This document shows, one piece after another, positions 37,472-50,533 of a DNA stretch of 64,000 nt. The position numbers and the translations under genes were made by a program. Source of the stretch: Nymphaea colorata (lineage: Eukaryota > Streptophyta > Magnoliopsida > Nymphaeales > Nymphaeaceae); assembly GCF_008831285.2 (NCBI RefSeq), contig NC_045139.1, forward strand, positions 17,590,354 to 17,654,353, in the 5' to 3' direction. The notes below the pieces were generated by a model. It did no database searches. It was not told where the DNA came from and was given only the letters and a program-made list of their open reading frames with translations. How positions within the stretch are numbered: the stretch's first letter is position 1; each line of letters begins with the position of its first letter.

Positions 37472-37930
37472 GTGTCATCTTCTGCTCGAAGAAGGAGAAA
37501 AGATGTTGCAGGCGATGTGTATCAGTTGGTGTGTTAGTGCATAAATGGCTGCTTGGCTTTGGTTTTTGTGTAGGAAAAACGTACTAAGGTTGTATTTGAT
37601 CAGAGAGTTGGTACGCAAGGAAAATGGAGAGCATGGCTTCGAAGAGATTAGATTGTATGTGCATATGCCCCATGCATGCTTAAACCTGTACGTGTATTTT
37701 ACATGTGCTTCAACGACATCATAAGCTGGTTTCTGTGGAATTTACTTTCAAGTGAAAACGCTTCAAAATTGCTTATGAAGAAGATGGTGCAGAAGCGAAT
37801 TTATAAAGCACCAATTACTCGATTTCCTAGTTGCTGCATGGGACCTTGGGTTGTGGTTCTTCTCAGGATTGTAGCAACTCTATGACAGGAGGAACATGTT
37901 TGGTCTTCAATTAGATTCAACATCAAAGGT

Positions 37931-38104
37931 TTAATTTTTTCTGCTATTTCAAAGCTCATGGGAACATATACGAGGAGTTTAGAACCAAGTTAGAGTTATG
38001 AAGATGCCAAATGTGTTCCTCTAGTTCATGCACGAGTTCGTGCTTGAACGACATCTAGAGAGAGTGACATTACGCGCCACATTTGGAATAGCAGAAAAAA
38101 TTAA
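37931..38104. repeat. Nested inverted repeat downstream of the NAC gene
   Basis: The outer arms TTAATTTTTTCTGCTATT (37931-37948) and AATAGCAGAAAAAATTAA (38087-38104) are perfect complements. Inside, CCAAATGTG (38007-38015) pairs with CACATTTGG (38078-38086), and GTTCATGCACGA pairs with TCGTGCTTGAAC around a 2 nt loop at 38023-38048, extended by CTCTAG/CTAGAG. The element lies about 460 bp after the stop codon. It could be a foldback MITE or a hairpin transcript source. Confidence 0.6.
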
Positions 38105-38687
38105 TCATCTGTCTCCTTGCAAACAGGGCTGCTTTTTTATGGTCCCATGAGTTAGCCAATGGAAAACACGTATTATTAAAAAAATGCCTTTAAAACATTA
38201 AAAACTGGTGATCATACGAATAGAACGTGAAAAGAACTCGTTTTTTGTAAACGTAATTTTTTCATGTTTTTTGTAGTTTTTAGTCCCACATTTATATTTT
38301 CACATTTTTTGCATTTTACTCACACTTTTTACATTATACTCTTAAGATTTTCACCACCTTTCATTTTCTTGCCGAAAGATTAATTGCTTTAAAATTTGCT
38401 GAAAGTTTTTCATTTTTTCCCGTGAAAACAACTTTACTATTTTATACCTGCATAAAACCTCGCTAATTAAAACATATGCTCGAACCTTGTAGAAACCAAT
38501 TGCCTTCCTTCTATTGATTAACCAAAGCATTCTAAAGTACGAGCATGCATCTCTTTAGGTTGAAGATGGATGGCATCATTCTTTTCCATTGTTTGTTCAG
38601 GCAAGTGGTGTTATGCATTAGACAGCAGATTGTGCATGCACCTAATGTATACAGATGTGCGTGTGTTTCTTTGTGTGTGTGCGAGCG

Positions 38688-38719
<32 letters not shown>

Positions 38720-40559
38720 AGAGAGAGAGATGCACACTAGCGTGATTCAGTATTTTCAAGTATTCTGCTCCACGCCTAGAGAGACAAAACTTATTACAGT
38801 ACAGAAAAACTTTCTTTGTTTCCTCATCAAGCAAGCCTTATAACTTCTCTAAGACTCAAATATATCCTCACATGGGTATCATGCTACAGCATGCCAGTGA
38901 TCTTTACCAGAATATTTCCTTTCAATTGCCCATGATGCATAAGGTCCTTCAATCTGTTCAGCCAAACGAAAAATACGGTACCATTCATCAGCCATGTGAA
39001 ATGTGTGTCGTGTTTCTCACCCTCAAGCTTAACGCGCTTTATTGAGTATATAGTTCAGCCGTGCTTGATTACAGATTCACTAGAAAAACAATGCCTTTAA
39101 AATGCTACTTGGATCTGATTTGTAGTGTTCATGAATCAAAGAACTGTACTTCTTAGCAGAAAAACCTAGCTGGATAATTTCGTGAGAACATCGATGGTTA
39201 AAGAATTACACCCAAATTGTATAAGAACCCTATTTGTGTGCAATGAGTAAAGCTGGTCCTAGAATGAAACTAGATTTCCAAGCTTATTTCCCTTCCACAT
39301 AAGATCTTCAAATCTTAATGTCGACATGTATATATATATATATATCAATGAAGATAGAGGTTTTGAGTCGTTATCTTACTGAAACCAATATTTTGTGCAT
39401 CAAAATCATTACGTTAGTTTTATAACTGATTTAGATGTCAATTTCCGTTTTCTTTCAGCTATATTTTATGTATCTCAGATCGACGAGAATACTTTCAGAT
39501 TCTAGGCCTGCCAAAGCGAAGTCAGCATTGGAGTGCTTTCAATGAGAGTCACACCTTTAATTGCACTTTATCTTTCATGCACTTAATTTGCATTAAAGAT
39601 TTGGCTTTTTGAAGCCCATTCTTGACTAATCTCACAGTATCACATATTATATTTTGATCAAATTAAACGTAATATACATACAGACATATATATGCTTTCA
39701 CATATATAAAACTTTCAGAATGAAGGTCAATGGTTCAGTTCCTAATGCATGTTCCTGCCCAACTCCAACTTCCTATCAACAATCAAACAGGGAATAAAAC
39801 AAGTCCTGTGGAAGACATTGCATTTCAGATCTAATGAACTTGGGAGAAGGGAAAACTTCTTATGGAGAGGCAGGAACAACAAGCGAAATACTTGAGTTCG
39901 AACACAACAAAAGTGTTCGGTGTCTGAAATGACTAGAGTACTCCTGACAAGATAAGTTGACAAAAAAAATGAAATATATCTTTGAGGGGCATAACTTAGC
40001 TGATCGGATTGGTGAGCCATGATGGTTTGGTCATCTATTTGATCCTTTAGGTGTTATTTTTGTAAACTACAAATACATTATATTATAGTTCATAGGTATC
40101 TGCTTCCCACCTAAGTCCCAAAATGTCTCTAAACTACGAAAGTAGTGAAAAGGAAAAACTGTTACGGACCTTTAATCGAATAGCCACTGGTCAACTTATA
40201 AGAAATAAAAAGTGATCAAAAGGTTGGGAAAATAAGAAACACAGTCACACAAGCACTAACATGTCTCGCACACGAAGTGGCTTGCGAGGAGCCGGACACT
40301 TAAAAAAGTATGTTCGACCCCGAACTCCTCCCACGCTCTAAGAAATCAAGGACATCACAAAGGCAATTATGGGACAAACCCCATCCTACTACATTTGGAT
40401 ATTGTAGTAGCTTAGTGGTTACATGTCCCTGAAGAGGTTGGTACAACAGTTTAGGGTGAGAGCCGATACGTTTCAAGTGTTAGGGGTGTCAACCTTTTGT
40501 ACCGCAAATGAGAGTTTATAAGTTGAAGGATAGTAGGAGCGGCATCTAAAGCACAAAAA

Positions 40560-40628
<69 letters not shown>

Positions 40629-42794
40629 TGGGCTCTCCCTTGACTGGTGCCCGCTCATCCAAAAATGAGAGCAGTTAGACCCTTCGTAAGCTTGAGTTTT
40701 GCTTTTGTTATATAAATATAAAAAGACCCGTTAGGCAAGTTTATTAAAGCATGGATTTCGGATTTTAGACACGAGAGATCCATATAACCTGTTGAACTGT
40801 TCTCCTGTCTCGGCTACAAAATGACAGCATTGAAGACTTGATTCAGGGTCTTGTATTTCACGCCTTTTACATCGTGTTTTTGTTATTTTCAATAAAATAA
40901 AAAAATGCATCAGCTTTTCATTTTTATTTAATTCTTATTAATTTCCTGCCATTTTCTTGCCTTTTTACAGTAAGAAGAAAAAGACAAACTCTTGGAAACC
41001 GATGGGCGACAGGGAACAAACCAAAGCACCAAGGTGGGCAACTATTCCTTAGTGGACCTATATTTTTGGGATAATTTCAAAAAAGTGCATATTAGCCGAC
41101 TCACTTGCGTCTTCTGGCCTTTTTGTTTTTGCTGCAAATATCATATCTTTTGGAATAAAACTCTTGAGCTTACCTCCCAGCGTACTCCTTTATTAGAAAT
41201 CTCAGACATGAAAAATATGGCAGGGTTTAGAACTTGATATATATCTTTAACTTGACACCTTTCAAGTTTGTCATTAAAAAAAAATTAAAATAATAAAAAA
41301 ATTCCTGATATTAATAAACTCTTCTTTGACTGCTTATTCGGAGGAATATACGTATTTCTGAAACAGAGGTTAAGCTGAAACTTCATAACACGCATTGTCG
41401 TCTTCTTTAATACTTATTTTTTGGCGCTCGTGGTGTTTAGGAAAGAGTATGCATACGGAATATCTTGTTAATAATCGGCGGCTAACAGAAAAACTGGCCT
41501 CCCTCAGATCACGTGCAGCTACTGGGGATTCACGTGCATGAGTGGGCCCCACCCAACTCTACGAGATGGGTGCGGACCCTGAACCGGATAAGAACCGACC
41601 CAGACTATTCATTGGATCGGGATTTTGGACCTTGACGAACCCGATTTGAATCCATTCATGCTCGTCGGCTCAGAATATCGGGTCCAAGTCGGTCGGGTCG
41701 GGCACAAAGTGCTGGCCTTCCACCCGTTCGGGACCCGACCTATCTGCTTTCTAAGCCTTGATATGGATTTGGACCACCATCATTTATCCGACCCGATTCC
41801 GCAATTATCAGTGCCATGCTACTACAGAGACGTTCCTCTCTTATCTCCCTTCCTTTTTTATGACCATTTGTTTGATGTGAAGTGATTCCCGTGACCCTTG
41901 CACTGCCTCTCCAGAGTATCAACAAGTGCAGAATTCGAGAAAAGAAGCAAAGCTTTCTCCCACTCTCCTTTTTCGTTAGGAGATTACAAAAAAAAAATAC
42001 ATACATATTAAAAAAAAACCATAGTAATCTATAGAAATCTACCTACAAAATGTTTGTATTAAAGCATGTGTCTAATTTGATTCATGTTGGCGCTATGTTC
42101 ATGTGTCTTACGGTGGGAGAGCAAGACATCCAAATTAAAGAGTACATGGTTGCTATCGCTTACACCAATACAACTCAAAACCCCGAAAAACCCTCAAAAC
42201 AAAAAAAGAGAGGGTCTTTAAGCTTTTTTCAAGCTATAAAATTAATATAGCTCACTCACCCAAAAATTAGCCATACTACTTTAGCATCCACCACCTTTAT
42301 AAAGATGCATTTTATAAGCATATCTGACTCGTAAAGTAACATAGTTAAGTTCTTTGCTTTGGTTCAACTGTAGAAAAGCCAAGAGCGAAGGTATTCGCCT
42401 AAAAAGCCGAAGCTTTAAGAGGGCAACTTTAAAGTCAAAGCAAATGTAATAAATGAACCTTGAAGCACTTTTTAGGGTGTTTTTTTAATAATTTTTTGGC
42501 TGATCTCTGGATCATAATTTCTTAAAAAAAACATCACTTTTATGTAATTTTACTAATAAGAGTCGCATGAAATTTTCTCCAAAACATTCAAATAAAAGCC
42601 GTTGATCACTTAAATCCACGACTGGGATGTCAGAATACAAAATGAATTTCAATCAACCACGTCACCACACAACGGAAGAAGAAAATTAAGAAGAACAAAA
42701 CCATGTATACATATGATCTTTATTGCATGTGAATCTAAAGAGATATGAGGAGTAATTTACTATCGTTTATTTGGATCTTTGTCGCCGAGTTTCC
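38105..42794. other. Intergenic stretch between the NAC and GLOX genes
   Basis: No supported gene. It contains a GA run at 38690-38728, short AT runs, and a large (AT)n run at 40562-40624. A tagcttagtgg patch at 40408-40420 resembles a tRNA A-box but no B-box follows. The 41,560-41,760 stretch is GC-rich, with several gggtcggg/cccgacc words, but encodes nothing recognisable. Confidence 0.5.
40562..40624. repeat. (AT)n microsatellite
   Basis: An uninterrupted AT run of about 62 bp in the intergenic region. Confidence 0.95.
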
Positions 42795-44528
42795 TCACTG
42801 TATGTGCACCCATATTCCCTCGCTAGCCGCGTCTTCCACCACCACAAACAGAAGATAGTACCCTGGCGGCGCCACCGCTGACGACGGCGGCGCCGATACC
42901 CATACATCATAGGCAGGACTTGAGCTCGAAGAGGCAGCCAAGGCGACTCTCCCATTCCACTGCAGCACCAACATCCTTTGGTTCATGGAATAAGAGTGTG
43001 TGTTGAAGGGAGGCGCCACCATGCTAACAGAGACAGGCACTTCCGACGGGTTCACGCCGGAAACGGAGAATTCCAAGGCGAAGTTCTGTCCGTAGGCGAG
43101 AGACGTCTGTGAGGTTGGGGATAGTATTGTTGGCCGCGACGGCGAAAAGCAATAGTCTGGCGAGAAGCGCTCGAGGCTGAGGTCCGTGGGGAAGAGGCTG
43201 GTGAAGTTGTATCTAGGGTGTGTGTTGCTGCCTCCGACCAGTACCCGGCCATCCCGCAGTAGCACCGCCGTGGAGTGGTACATTCGGGGGATAGTGGTCG
43301 GGTTCTGTAGGTCGAATCGTGAACCGGATGTTCGCCAGGTCCGGTAGATGACCGGAGAAACCACCGGCTTGCGGGCACTCTCCCAGCCGGCAGTTCCCGA
43401 AGATGCGCCATTGATTATGAGGACGTCGCCGGTCGGGAGCAGCAGCATGTCGCTCATCACCCTCGGCATCGGCATTGTCTCCATCGACCATTCCGGCGTC
43501 CTGTCTGTGACCGTTATCCGGCCGCACGTCGAAAGTGCGTCGACAAATGTACCGTCGTTGTGGGCGCGGAAAAAGGACCTTGCAGGAGCGCCGCCGCATA
43601 TCAGAACTTCCACCTTGATCATTGCGGGATCGGAATTCATCACCAACGGGAGCATTACTGAAGATCCGGTGCTTGGATAGTTCCGGGATCCGCCCCCCGG
43701 CATCACCGGGAATCTCTTCACCACGGCATTTCTCCGGTAGTCGAACATTATGGATTGGTTGTTGGCGAAGACGAAGAGGTTTCCGTCCGGTAGCAAATGA
43801 ACGAAAGGATAGAGATTGTCTTCCGACATGTAATTGAATGTTTCGTGAAGGAACGGGAAGTAAATCGCTCCAGGATTTGTACTGTCCTTGGGGTAGAATT
43901 CATATGTGAATTGCCGGCGACCGCCGATAATGATCTGGCGACCGTCCGGCAAAATGTGATTGGAAGCGTACCACCTCGGAGCAGCGAGGCCGTCGGCAAT
44001 CTCTTGCCAATCACAATTCCAGTCGTCGCACGACTGGAACACACGGACGTTGCGCCCGCCGGTGGTCCATCCGCCGGTCTGGACGAGCTTGCCATCTGGC
44101 AAAGTGGCGCCGGAAGAGCACCAAGTATCAGTTAGAACAGTTAATGGCCGGACAGAGTTGGCGGCGACGTCGTACTCGACGGAGTGGGCCGTGCATTCGG
44201 AGGTGGCAGCGGGGTCGCAGTTTGGGAAGGAGATGTTGGAGGGGCCTCCGCTAGTGCGGTCGAAGATGGTAACCCGGTCGTTGTGGAGGAGGATCATATG
44301 CATGGCCGAGACGCCGATGCAACGCTGAAGGAGCTCCCATTGACCACCGTCGCGGCCGCCGGAGACGGCAGATTGAGGTGTCAAATTCAACTGGTGTGGG
44401 CGGCGATGATGGTGATAGTAGCGATGGGGAGTGAAGGCGGCGGAAGGTGGGAGGAAGAGCAACAGCAGCAGTGGCAGAAGCACAGCTGCTGCAGTTGTTG
44501 GTTTCTGTACTTGGTGAAGTCTGCCCAT
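42795..44528 (-). CDS. Secreted glyoxal/galactose oxidase-like copper radical oxidase (GLOX)
   Basis: A single exon encoding 577 aa. Copper radical oxidases of this family oxidise aldehydes or alcohols and release H2O2 in the cell wall; plant members act in pollen, tapetum and wall biology. The N-terminus MGRLHQVQKP is followed by a strongly hydrophobic signal segment (residues 13-31). The glyoxal oxidase N domain (about 70-460) has Kelch-like LPDGK/LPDGR turns, and a DUF1929 C-terminal domain follows (about 465-577). The expected cofactor and copper ligands are present: Cys137 (TWCSSG) and Tyr187 (RWYASN) for the cross-linked radical, Tyr417-His418 (PRMYHST) and His511 (NTHSYS). The frame is open further upstream (another ATG, MANPEEEE, at 44570), but a TTTAAATA box at 44588-44596 places transcription close to 44560, so the start at 44528 is preferred. 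Confidence 0.93.
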   Translation of the reverse strand: MGRLHQVQKPTTAAAVLLPLLLLLFLPPSAAFTPHRYYHHHRRPHQLNLTPQSAVSGGRDGGQWELLQRCIGVSAMHMILLHNDRVTIFDRTSGGPSNISFPNCDPAATSECTAHSVEYDVAANSVRPLTVLTDTWCSSGATLPDGKLVQTGGWTTGGRNVRVFQSCDDWNCDWQEIADGLAAPRWYASNHILPDGRQIIIGGRRQFTYEFYPKDSTNPGAIYFPFLHETFNYMSEDNLYPFVHLLPDGNLFVFANNQSIMFDYRRNAVVKRFPVMPGGGSRNYPSTGSSVMLPLVMNSDPAMIKVEVLICGGAPARSFFRAHNDGTFVDALSTCGRITVTDRTPEWSMETMPMPRVMSDMLLLPTGDVLIINGASSGTAGWESARKPVVSPVIYRTWRTSGSRFDLQNPTTIPRMYHSTAVLLRDGRVLVGGSNTHPRYNFTSLFPTDLSLERFSPDYCFSPSRPTILSPTSQTSLAYGQNFALEFSVSGVNPSEVPVSVSMVAPPFNTHSYSMNQRMLVLQWNGRVALAASSSSSPAYDVWVSAPPSSAVAPPGYYLLFVVVEDAASEGIWVHIQ

Positions 44529-44587
44529 GTTTTTTATCTTGTTGCCTTCCTCTTCCTCTGGATTGGCCATCTGAGAATAATTCCTGG

Positions 44588-44596
44588 TATTTAAAG
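44588..44596 (-). promoter_or_regulatory. TATA-like box of the GLOX gene
   Basis: CTTTAAATA on the minus strand lies about 60 bp upstream of the chosen start. It argues against the more distal in-frame ATGs. Confidence 0.5.
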
Positions 44597-44925
44597 GGGG
44601 AAGGGATGAGTTTCTCGTGAACATGTCACAGTAGAGTCTCACATTAATTTTTAGTAAGTGATTATTTAGACATCCAATCAACTTTATTAATATTTTACAA
44701 AATGTGACGTAAAATATAAATTTAAACAGCTTATATTTTAATAAAAATTTACACATATGATACTTTATAGACAACAAATGGCTCATAAAAATTTCAACAT
44801 ATAATAAATGTAACTCATAATTATGCTATGCATCTCACATCTCTCTGCTGAGAAGCGAGAAGATCTATTATGTCCCTAATGTTCCGGAGCTTCTCTCCTC
44901 ACTTAGGACAGTCACTTAGGACAGG

Positions 44926-45207
44926 GGGTGTTTGATTGCCCTTGATCTACTTTAATTTAAGATCCTAAAGAATTGAGATTCGTGGATTTAAGATCAGACA
45001 TTCCCCATTTGGATTTTTAATCAAACATTTTCTTAATGTAAGAAAGTAGAGTTAGTATGTCTCAATGCAAGAAAGTAATGTGAAAATCTTAAGTAATTAA
45101 GATCTTTAGCTTGATGATTCATGGATCTTATTGTGGATCTTTTATCTTATCATCAAAATTATGCCACATTATATCCATAAAATCAGAAGTTATTAAACAC
45201 ACCCTTT
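44926..45207. mobile_element. Possible MITE with GGGTGT termini
   Basis: The left edge gggtgtttgattg and the right edge attaaacacaccc are near-complementary, about 280 bp apart, around an AT-rich body with several gatctta/taagatc inverted words. No firm target duplication is seen. It lies about 400 bp upstream of the GLOX start. Confidence 0.4.
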
Positions 45208-45532
45208 TAGTGTCCATATATGAACCTTTTTTTTATATCAACCTTTTCATCTAATTAGCTGGGTACGTACGTAGATACTGCATTTCATACTGTCTCAAAA
45301 TCTTTCTTCTGTTTTGCTTAATTTATTGTCTCTCTTTAAGAAAAGCTCACGTCAAGTTCAAGGAGGCCGAAAGATGCGCGATAGAAAAAAGTGAAAAAGA
45401 TATGTCTGGCCCCAACTTGCATATATTACAATTAAGATAAAGTTCTTTCTCTCCCTCTTCTGAAAAGGTAGACGTTCTATGGAAGGTCGAGCTTGCATTA
45501 CACTTCCTTCACAAATAGAAAAAGTTTGGTAG

Positions 45533-45533
<1 letters not shown>

Positions 45534-45580
<47 letters not shown>
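45534..45580. repeat. (CT)n microsatellite
   Basis: A CT dinucleotide run of about 46 bp in the intergenic region upstream of GLOX. Confidence 0.95.
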
Positions 45581-45583
<3 letters not shown>

Positions 45584-45890
45584 TTTGGGACAAAGACAAG
45601 CTTGGAATTTGGACATATCCTCAGAGCTTTGGAGAACTAATTTGTCCAAAGTGGAAAAGATGCATGTGAATACAGGGTGACACATAGGACGGATGACCAC
45701 AAATCCTTGGACGCATATTCTTGAGACTTCTTCCCTTCACTCTTAAAAGAAAAAAAAAAGTCTAAAAACTTTTTCCTTTTAGAGGTTGAGAAGTTTTGAA
45801 TAGACAGACAACATGGGACTGTGCCCTACTTTTTTTGTTCTTTTCTCAATTTGGATTGATCTCTTGTTCTATTATTGTTTCATTAATGAT

Positions 45891-46039
45891 AGTTTGACAA
45901 ATAAAACAGTTTATAATTGTTTTATGAATCTGCTAAAAAATTGGAGCAAATTGATATAACAGTTTTGAAGGTTTTATATGAATCTGCTCCAATCTTTATG
46001 TCATATTCATGAAACGATTACATACTAGTTTGCCAAACG
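45891..46039. mobile_element. Foldback MITE
   Basis: The left half (from agtttgacaaataaaacag) is complementary along most of its length to the right half (ending actagtttgccaaacg). Long matched stretches include ttttatgaatctgc against rc of gaatctg...cattcatgaaac, and attggagcaaattgatat against rc of atatgaatctgctccaat. The arms are about 65-70 bp with small gaps, leaving almost no unique centre. No coding content. Target duplication not resolved. Confidence 0.6.
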
Positions 46040-48235
46040 GACTCTTGGTGTTCGACATTGTCCAGAACAACTGGATCTGCTAAAGGGTAGGCCTCAGACC
46101 ATTTATTTCGTGTTGGGCACCCTCTACAAAAGAAACAAGAACTTCTATGATGATGATGAAGACTGATATACGAAACATACAATTTGTAATCGACTATTTC
46201 TTGTCTATAGTTTTTTATGGCGTGATAATCATGGTTGTGGGAAATGGGTGTTGGTCTGTACTTCTGCTAAACTTAGTTGTTTGTTGCTTGTACTTTTCAC
46301 TAATTTCAGCTTGTAGTTATGGTTGCCATGGATTGTCTATTAACAAATGTGTTTCTGATCGAGCCAGTTTAATGAATAAGTTGGAGTCATTTGTCGCCAA
46401 TCTTTTAGTGAACCGCTGGTTTTATACCTTTTAAGAAAGGCAAATAAATGCATCGAACTGCCTAATAAGATACGTGCATGTATTAAAGAGCGATATTCGA
46501 TGGTGTGCCCCCAAGCTTTTATGTCAACATGTTTCTTATGTTAAAACTGTTCTGCCAATTAAGTGATCAAACTATAAAATCATTTTAGTGGATTCCTTGA
46601 AGTGCGTAGCTTATTTAAGAAATAGAACCTTTGCAACGTATTGTATCAAGGTGTGGGAGAGGGATATCAAAGTACCAAATATCGAAAAGCTCACAATGCA
46701 TTAAAATGGCATGGATAAAAAAATCATGATCTTATTTTCAAACGATGATGTGATAGAATGCATCATTTGTAATTAAATCCTTGTACCTACTACATTAGAT
46801 CAAGTCAAATCATTATATCTTTTAGCCCGGAGCATATATATATGTGAGCTTATGTGTGTGTCTCATTTCTTCTAGCCTCTCATCATTATCATCATCGCCA
46901 AGTTATTCATTCTAGAAGATAATGAATTGTTCAGAAACTTGAGGGGTTAGCATAGCTGGTCAGCCTGAGTGACGTGCAGATGATGCATCCTCAGTCTCAT
47001 CCCTATGATGCTACTTCTTTAGATTACAAATGGTAACATGTGTGACACTCAAGTTTAAAAGGTATATCATAGGATCATGTAGGAAACCAATTAGCAGCCC
47101 TGAACCCTGAGAGCCTGAAGAAGGAAGATGGCTTACGCCTCTCACATGCCGCCTGTTATGGGCTGTCATGATCAAGAGCCTCACTATGGTTTGAGGAAGG
47201 GGATCCTGGCATCACGAGAGATGCACATCTAGCCATGTGGAGATATATAGCTGGACAAAATGCCCACACATGCATCCCTTTTGATCCCTTTTGATGCTTT
47301 TCCGTCAATTTTTTAGGCTACTAAAGAACAAAGGCCATGTAGCTTCCTTCAGCTTCTAGGCAGCCATTTGGTCCCAAGTACCATTGTTTTCAAAAACCGT
47401 GGTCCCCAATACTCTGCAAGGTTTCAAACCACAGCCTTGAATATCAGCTTATTCTCCAATATATAATGAAATGATCACACCAAACTTATTTTACATTTTT
47501 TACAGTACAATCTTTTCTACATGCTGCAACTTTGCCACATCTTTATAATTAGAGAAAGTGTGAGACTAAAACCATGGTGAAGATCATTTATGGCTCTTGC
47601 ATGTTGCAGTAAATTCGAGGCACTAAAAGTCTTCTTTCATATTGGGAACGGTTCATGAGCTTATAGTGGAAAATTTCGAGCTTTTTGTGTCGTCTAGGAA
47701 ACAGATTTCTGCGATATGGAAGTCAAGAGGAAACTCATCCTTTTCAAAAGTTAGTGGCAAACTCACTCATAAGTACAATTTTGGCACACGAAAATTCTTT
47801 TTCCCGAGAGAGAGAGAGAGCTAAAAATGAATTCATTCGAACAAAACACATCCAAGAGCAATGGAAGTGATGTCTGCCCTGAGATTGACAAGTAAAACTT
47901 GAAAGTCGAACGCCTATCTTCTAAAGAAAACATTATTCCTCGTCATCCAAACATGCCACCAAAAACAACATAGCTCCAAATAAAACGCCATCTCTTGGAT
48001 TTGTGGATCTCCCGTGGACCAAAGAGGAGGTCACGCGCAAAAGACTGCTCAGACATGAAAGGAGAAGGGTGATTCCATGATGCATGGAAAAGATTTACAT
48101 CCATAAAATAAGTGAAATGAGTTTTCCTTGGCCTTGTTGCGTAAAACACATCGGCTTGCCAAAGAAAAACCCCAAGATTTTACGTTGACTTGGGTTTAGA
48201 CCTTATTCTTACTTTCATATTGATGTTTCATGGCA

Positions 48236-48324
48236 ATTGTCTTTATTTACATATCGGTGCTCCTTAAAAGGTTAAAAGTTTATAACTAGTGCCCCTTACC
48301 AAGAATTTTCTGGCTCCGCCCCTA
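48236..48324. mobile_element. End fragment of the GGCTCYGCCCCT repeat family
   Basis: It matches 4430-4524: tttacata, tgtgctc-like text, then aacta(g/a)tgcc, and the terminus ttctggctccgcccctaag. The other end was not found, so this may be a solo fragment. Confidence 0.45.
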
Positions 48325-50533
48325 AGACAAAGATTGTAGTAATCGGTTAGGATATAGGAAAAATAAAACGTTTCATGAATTTGATTTATTGGGACTCTGT
48401 AGTTAATTCTGATTCAGACATTATCTTTTAAAGCTGAACTCTCATCAGAACGGCATAATATCCAACATTTATATGTAATCAGGTTCAATCACTATTGGAT
48501 CCCAGTGGGATATGGGAGTAAGGTTTGGATTTGTTTATGGAATTGATGCAATCAATAGTCAGATTCGAAATCGGGTGACTTTTCACATAATACCCGTCCA
48601 TTCACATCCCTAACCAGAGAGATGCTTTCACCAAAGCCCAAACCAGTTGTATTGGTGGTTTTTGTTAAGAGAAGGAAAAGTAAGAACAACTATGAAAAAA
48701 GCAGTAACAACAGATGACGAAGCATGAGCAACATATGAAGACAAAGATTTTACATCAGGGATCACTTCCAGAACAGAGCCACAGTACAGAGTAACCAATC
48801 CCCTTTGCTATGCAAAAACATACAAACTTGAAGATAACTATGTCAAAATAATAACACCAATGAGCTAGTGCTGTTGAGCCAAAGATAGCTTGATACTTAT
48901 GTAAGAAGGCAGTTGAATATCATCGTCAAGTTGTATTTTATAGTGCATAGCTGGCCTAACTCAAAAGCAAACAAGAATATTCTTTACGGTTTGTTTTTTT
49001 CTCATCTGGGTAGGATCCAAACTAAAGATATCTTAGTTAAGATGGTGTAAAGGTACCCGCTTCAAATGCTTTTTTATAATGACAAAAGATCTTGGTCCAC
49101 CTGACCAAGGATTTGGATTGAATGCTTTGAAATTAAAAGTAGGCCAACACTTCAATACAGGGACTTGAAAAAAGGAAATGAAAGGAATAAACTTTTACTG
49201 CAAAGCTTTCCCTTGAAATATAACCTGCTTCTTGAAGAAAGTAATTCCAATGTTTTCTAAAACCATTAACTCAAGGTTTCTTTTTTTCTATCTGAAAGTA
49301 TGAGCGAGAGATATGTGGATATTGAACAAATGAATCACAGGCTCATGGGCAAAGAGCCGGATCCGACGCAACTCAATGTAATAATGTTCAGGGCTAGATA
49401 GAATATATCTATATTTAAGAATGAAACCAGTGTATCTGGATCCATATTCAAAATGGTGCAAATCCATTTGTCATATGTCAACCTGAACCAAGTATCTGCT
49501 GGAAGCACATGCAGCCCACAGTATCTGAACCATTGTAGAAAAGCCTTGGTCACGGGCATGGCCAGCAGAAATAGGCCAAAACAACCAATGCTGTATACAA
49601 TCTGATACATACACTAAAATACTACAAAAAATGGAGTAAGAAGGAAATTTCTCTTTCTCCTTGTCCTGATTATAAAGCGGGCAATATCAACTTCTAGACT
49701 TGAGTCATGTGACGATCTAAAATAGGAATATTAAACATTAAGTAAATGGATCCATGAGGTTGCTGCTTTCAGACTATGTCGTATTAGGGCACATGGAAGA
49801 CCGCTGTCATGGTTGAGCTTTCTTCCTCTCTTGTAAGGTGAGACCTCCTCACTTTGCCAGATCTTATGTCTTCTTGTGCTTGGAGCCTTTGCATATGAAA
49901 TAAGATTGATCGACAAGAACGAGCACTACAAGATTAAGGACACTTTAAGTTCAAGTTCCTCGAAGACCTCAGAAATGAATCCTTCTACAAATTATTCTTC
50001 TCTAGTGGAAATAGAATCTCGCAGAACATCTGACGTAGAACCAAACAGTATCAAAATATACAGATTATCCTACAAAAAAGGCCTACTTTCTACATCAAAC
50101 AGCATCTCTTCAGACCAGCAGTAAGCCAAGGGCACCACCATGTCCTAGTAATCGCCTTTCCCCTACTGTATAGATTAATCGTGCTCTAAGAACAAATGAA
50201 ACAACAGGAGTTGTCTGCATTTCAACTCGAAGAATGGCGCCAGTCAAACCAATCACATGAGTATGCTTATCTGAGTGCCACAATATTTGCCGAATCTAGT
50301 ATCCTCAACCTTTGGTGCATGTACTTAAGGATGAGGTGTGCACTGTGCACATAGGTACAACTACCAAGAAGACCCAGGATACCTAACGCTCGAGCAGTAG
50401 TCAGCACATGGTCTTCTGCATGTTGGCTGTGAATATGACATAATAAAATCCTAAAGCTCGTGATAAAAGAAAAAGATACCCGAGTTGTGATAAAAAAATT
50501 ACGTCATGCTTAGGCACAAAAATTGAACTATAG

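Noticed and set aside
40383-40470. Possible tRNA gene or SINE (tagcttagtgg)
   Set aside because: Cannot be folded into a cloverleaf; no B-box at the right spacing.
41625-41885. 86-codon open frame in GC-richer DNA
   Set aside because: Repeated gggtcggg/cccgacc words explain the open frame; no splice context or homology.
44529-44786. Longer N-terminus for the GLOX protein
   Set aside because: The extra residues would place the signal segment internally, and a TATA-like box lies inside the extension.
46940-47240. Possible SINE with A-box gttagcatagctgg
   Set aside because: The A-box word is good but no B-box or tail follows, so this cannot be supported by eye.
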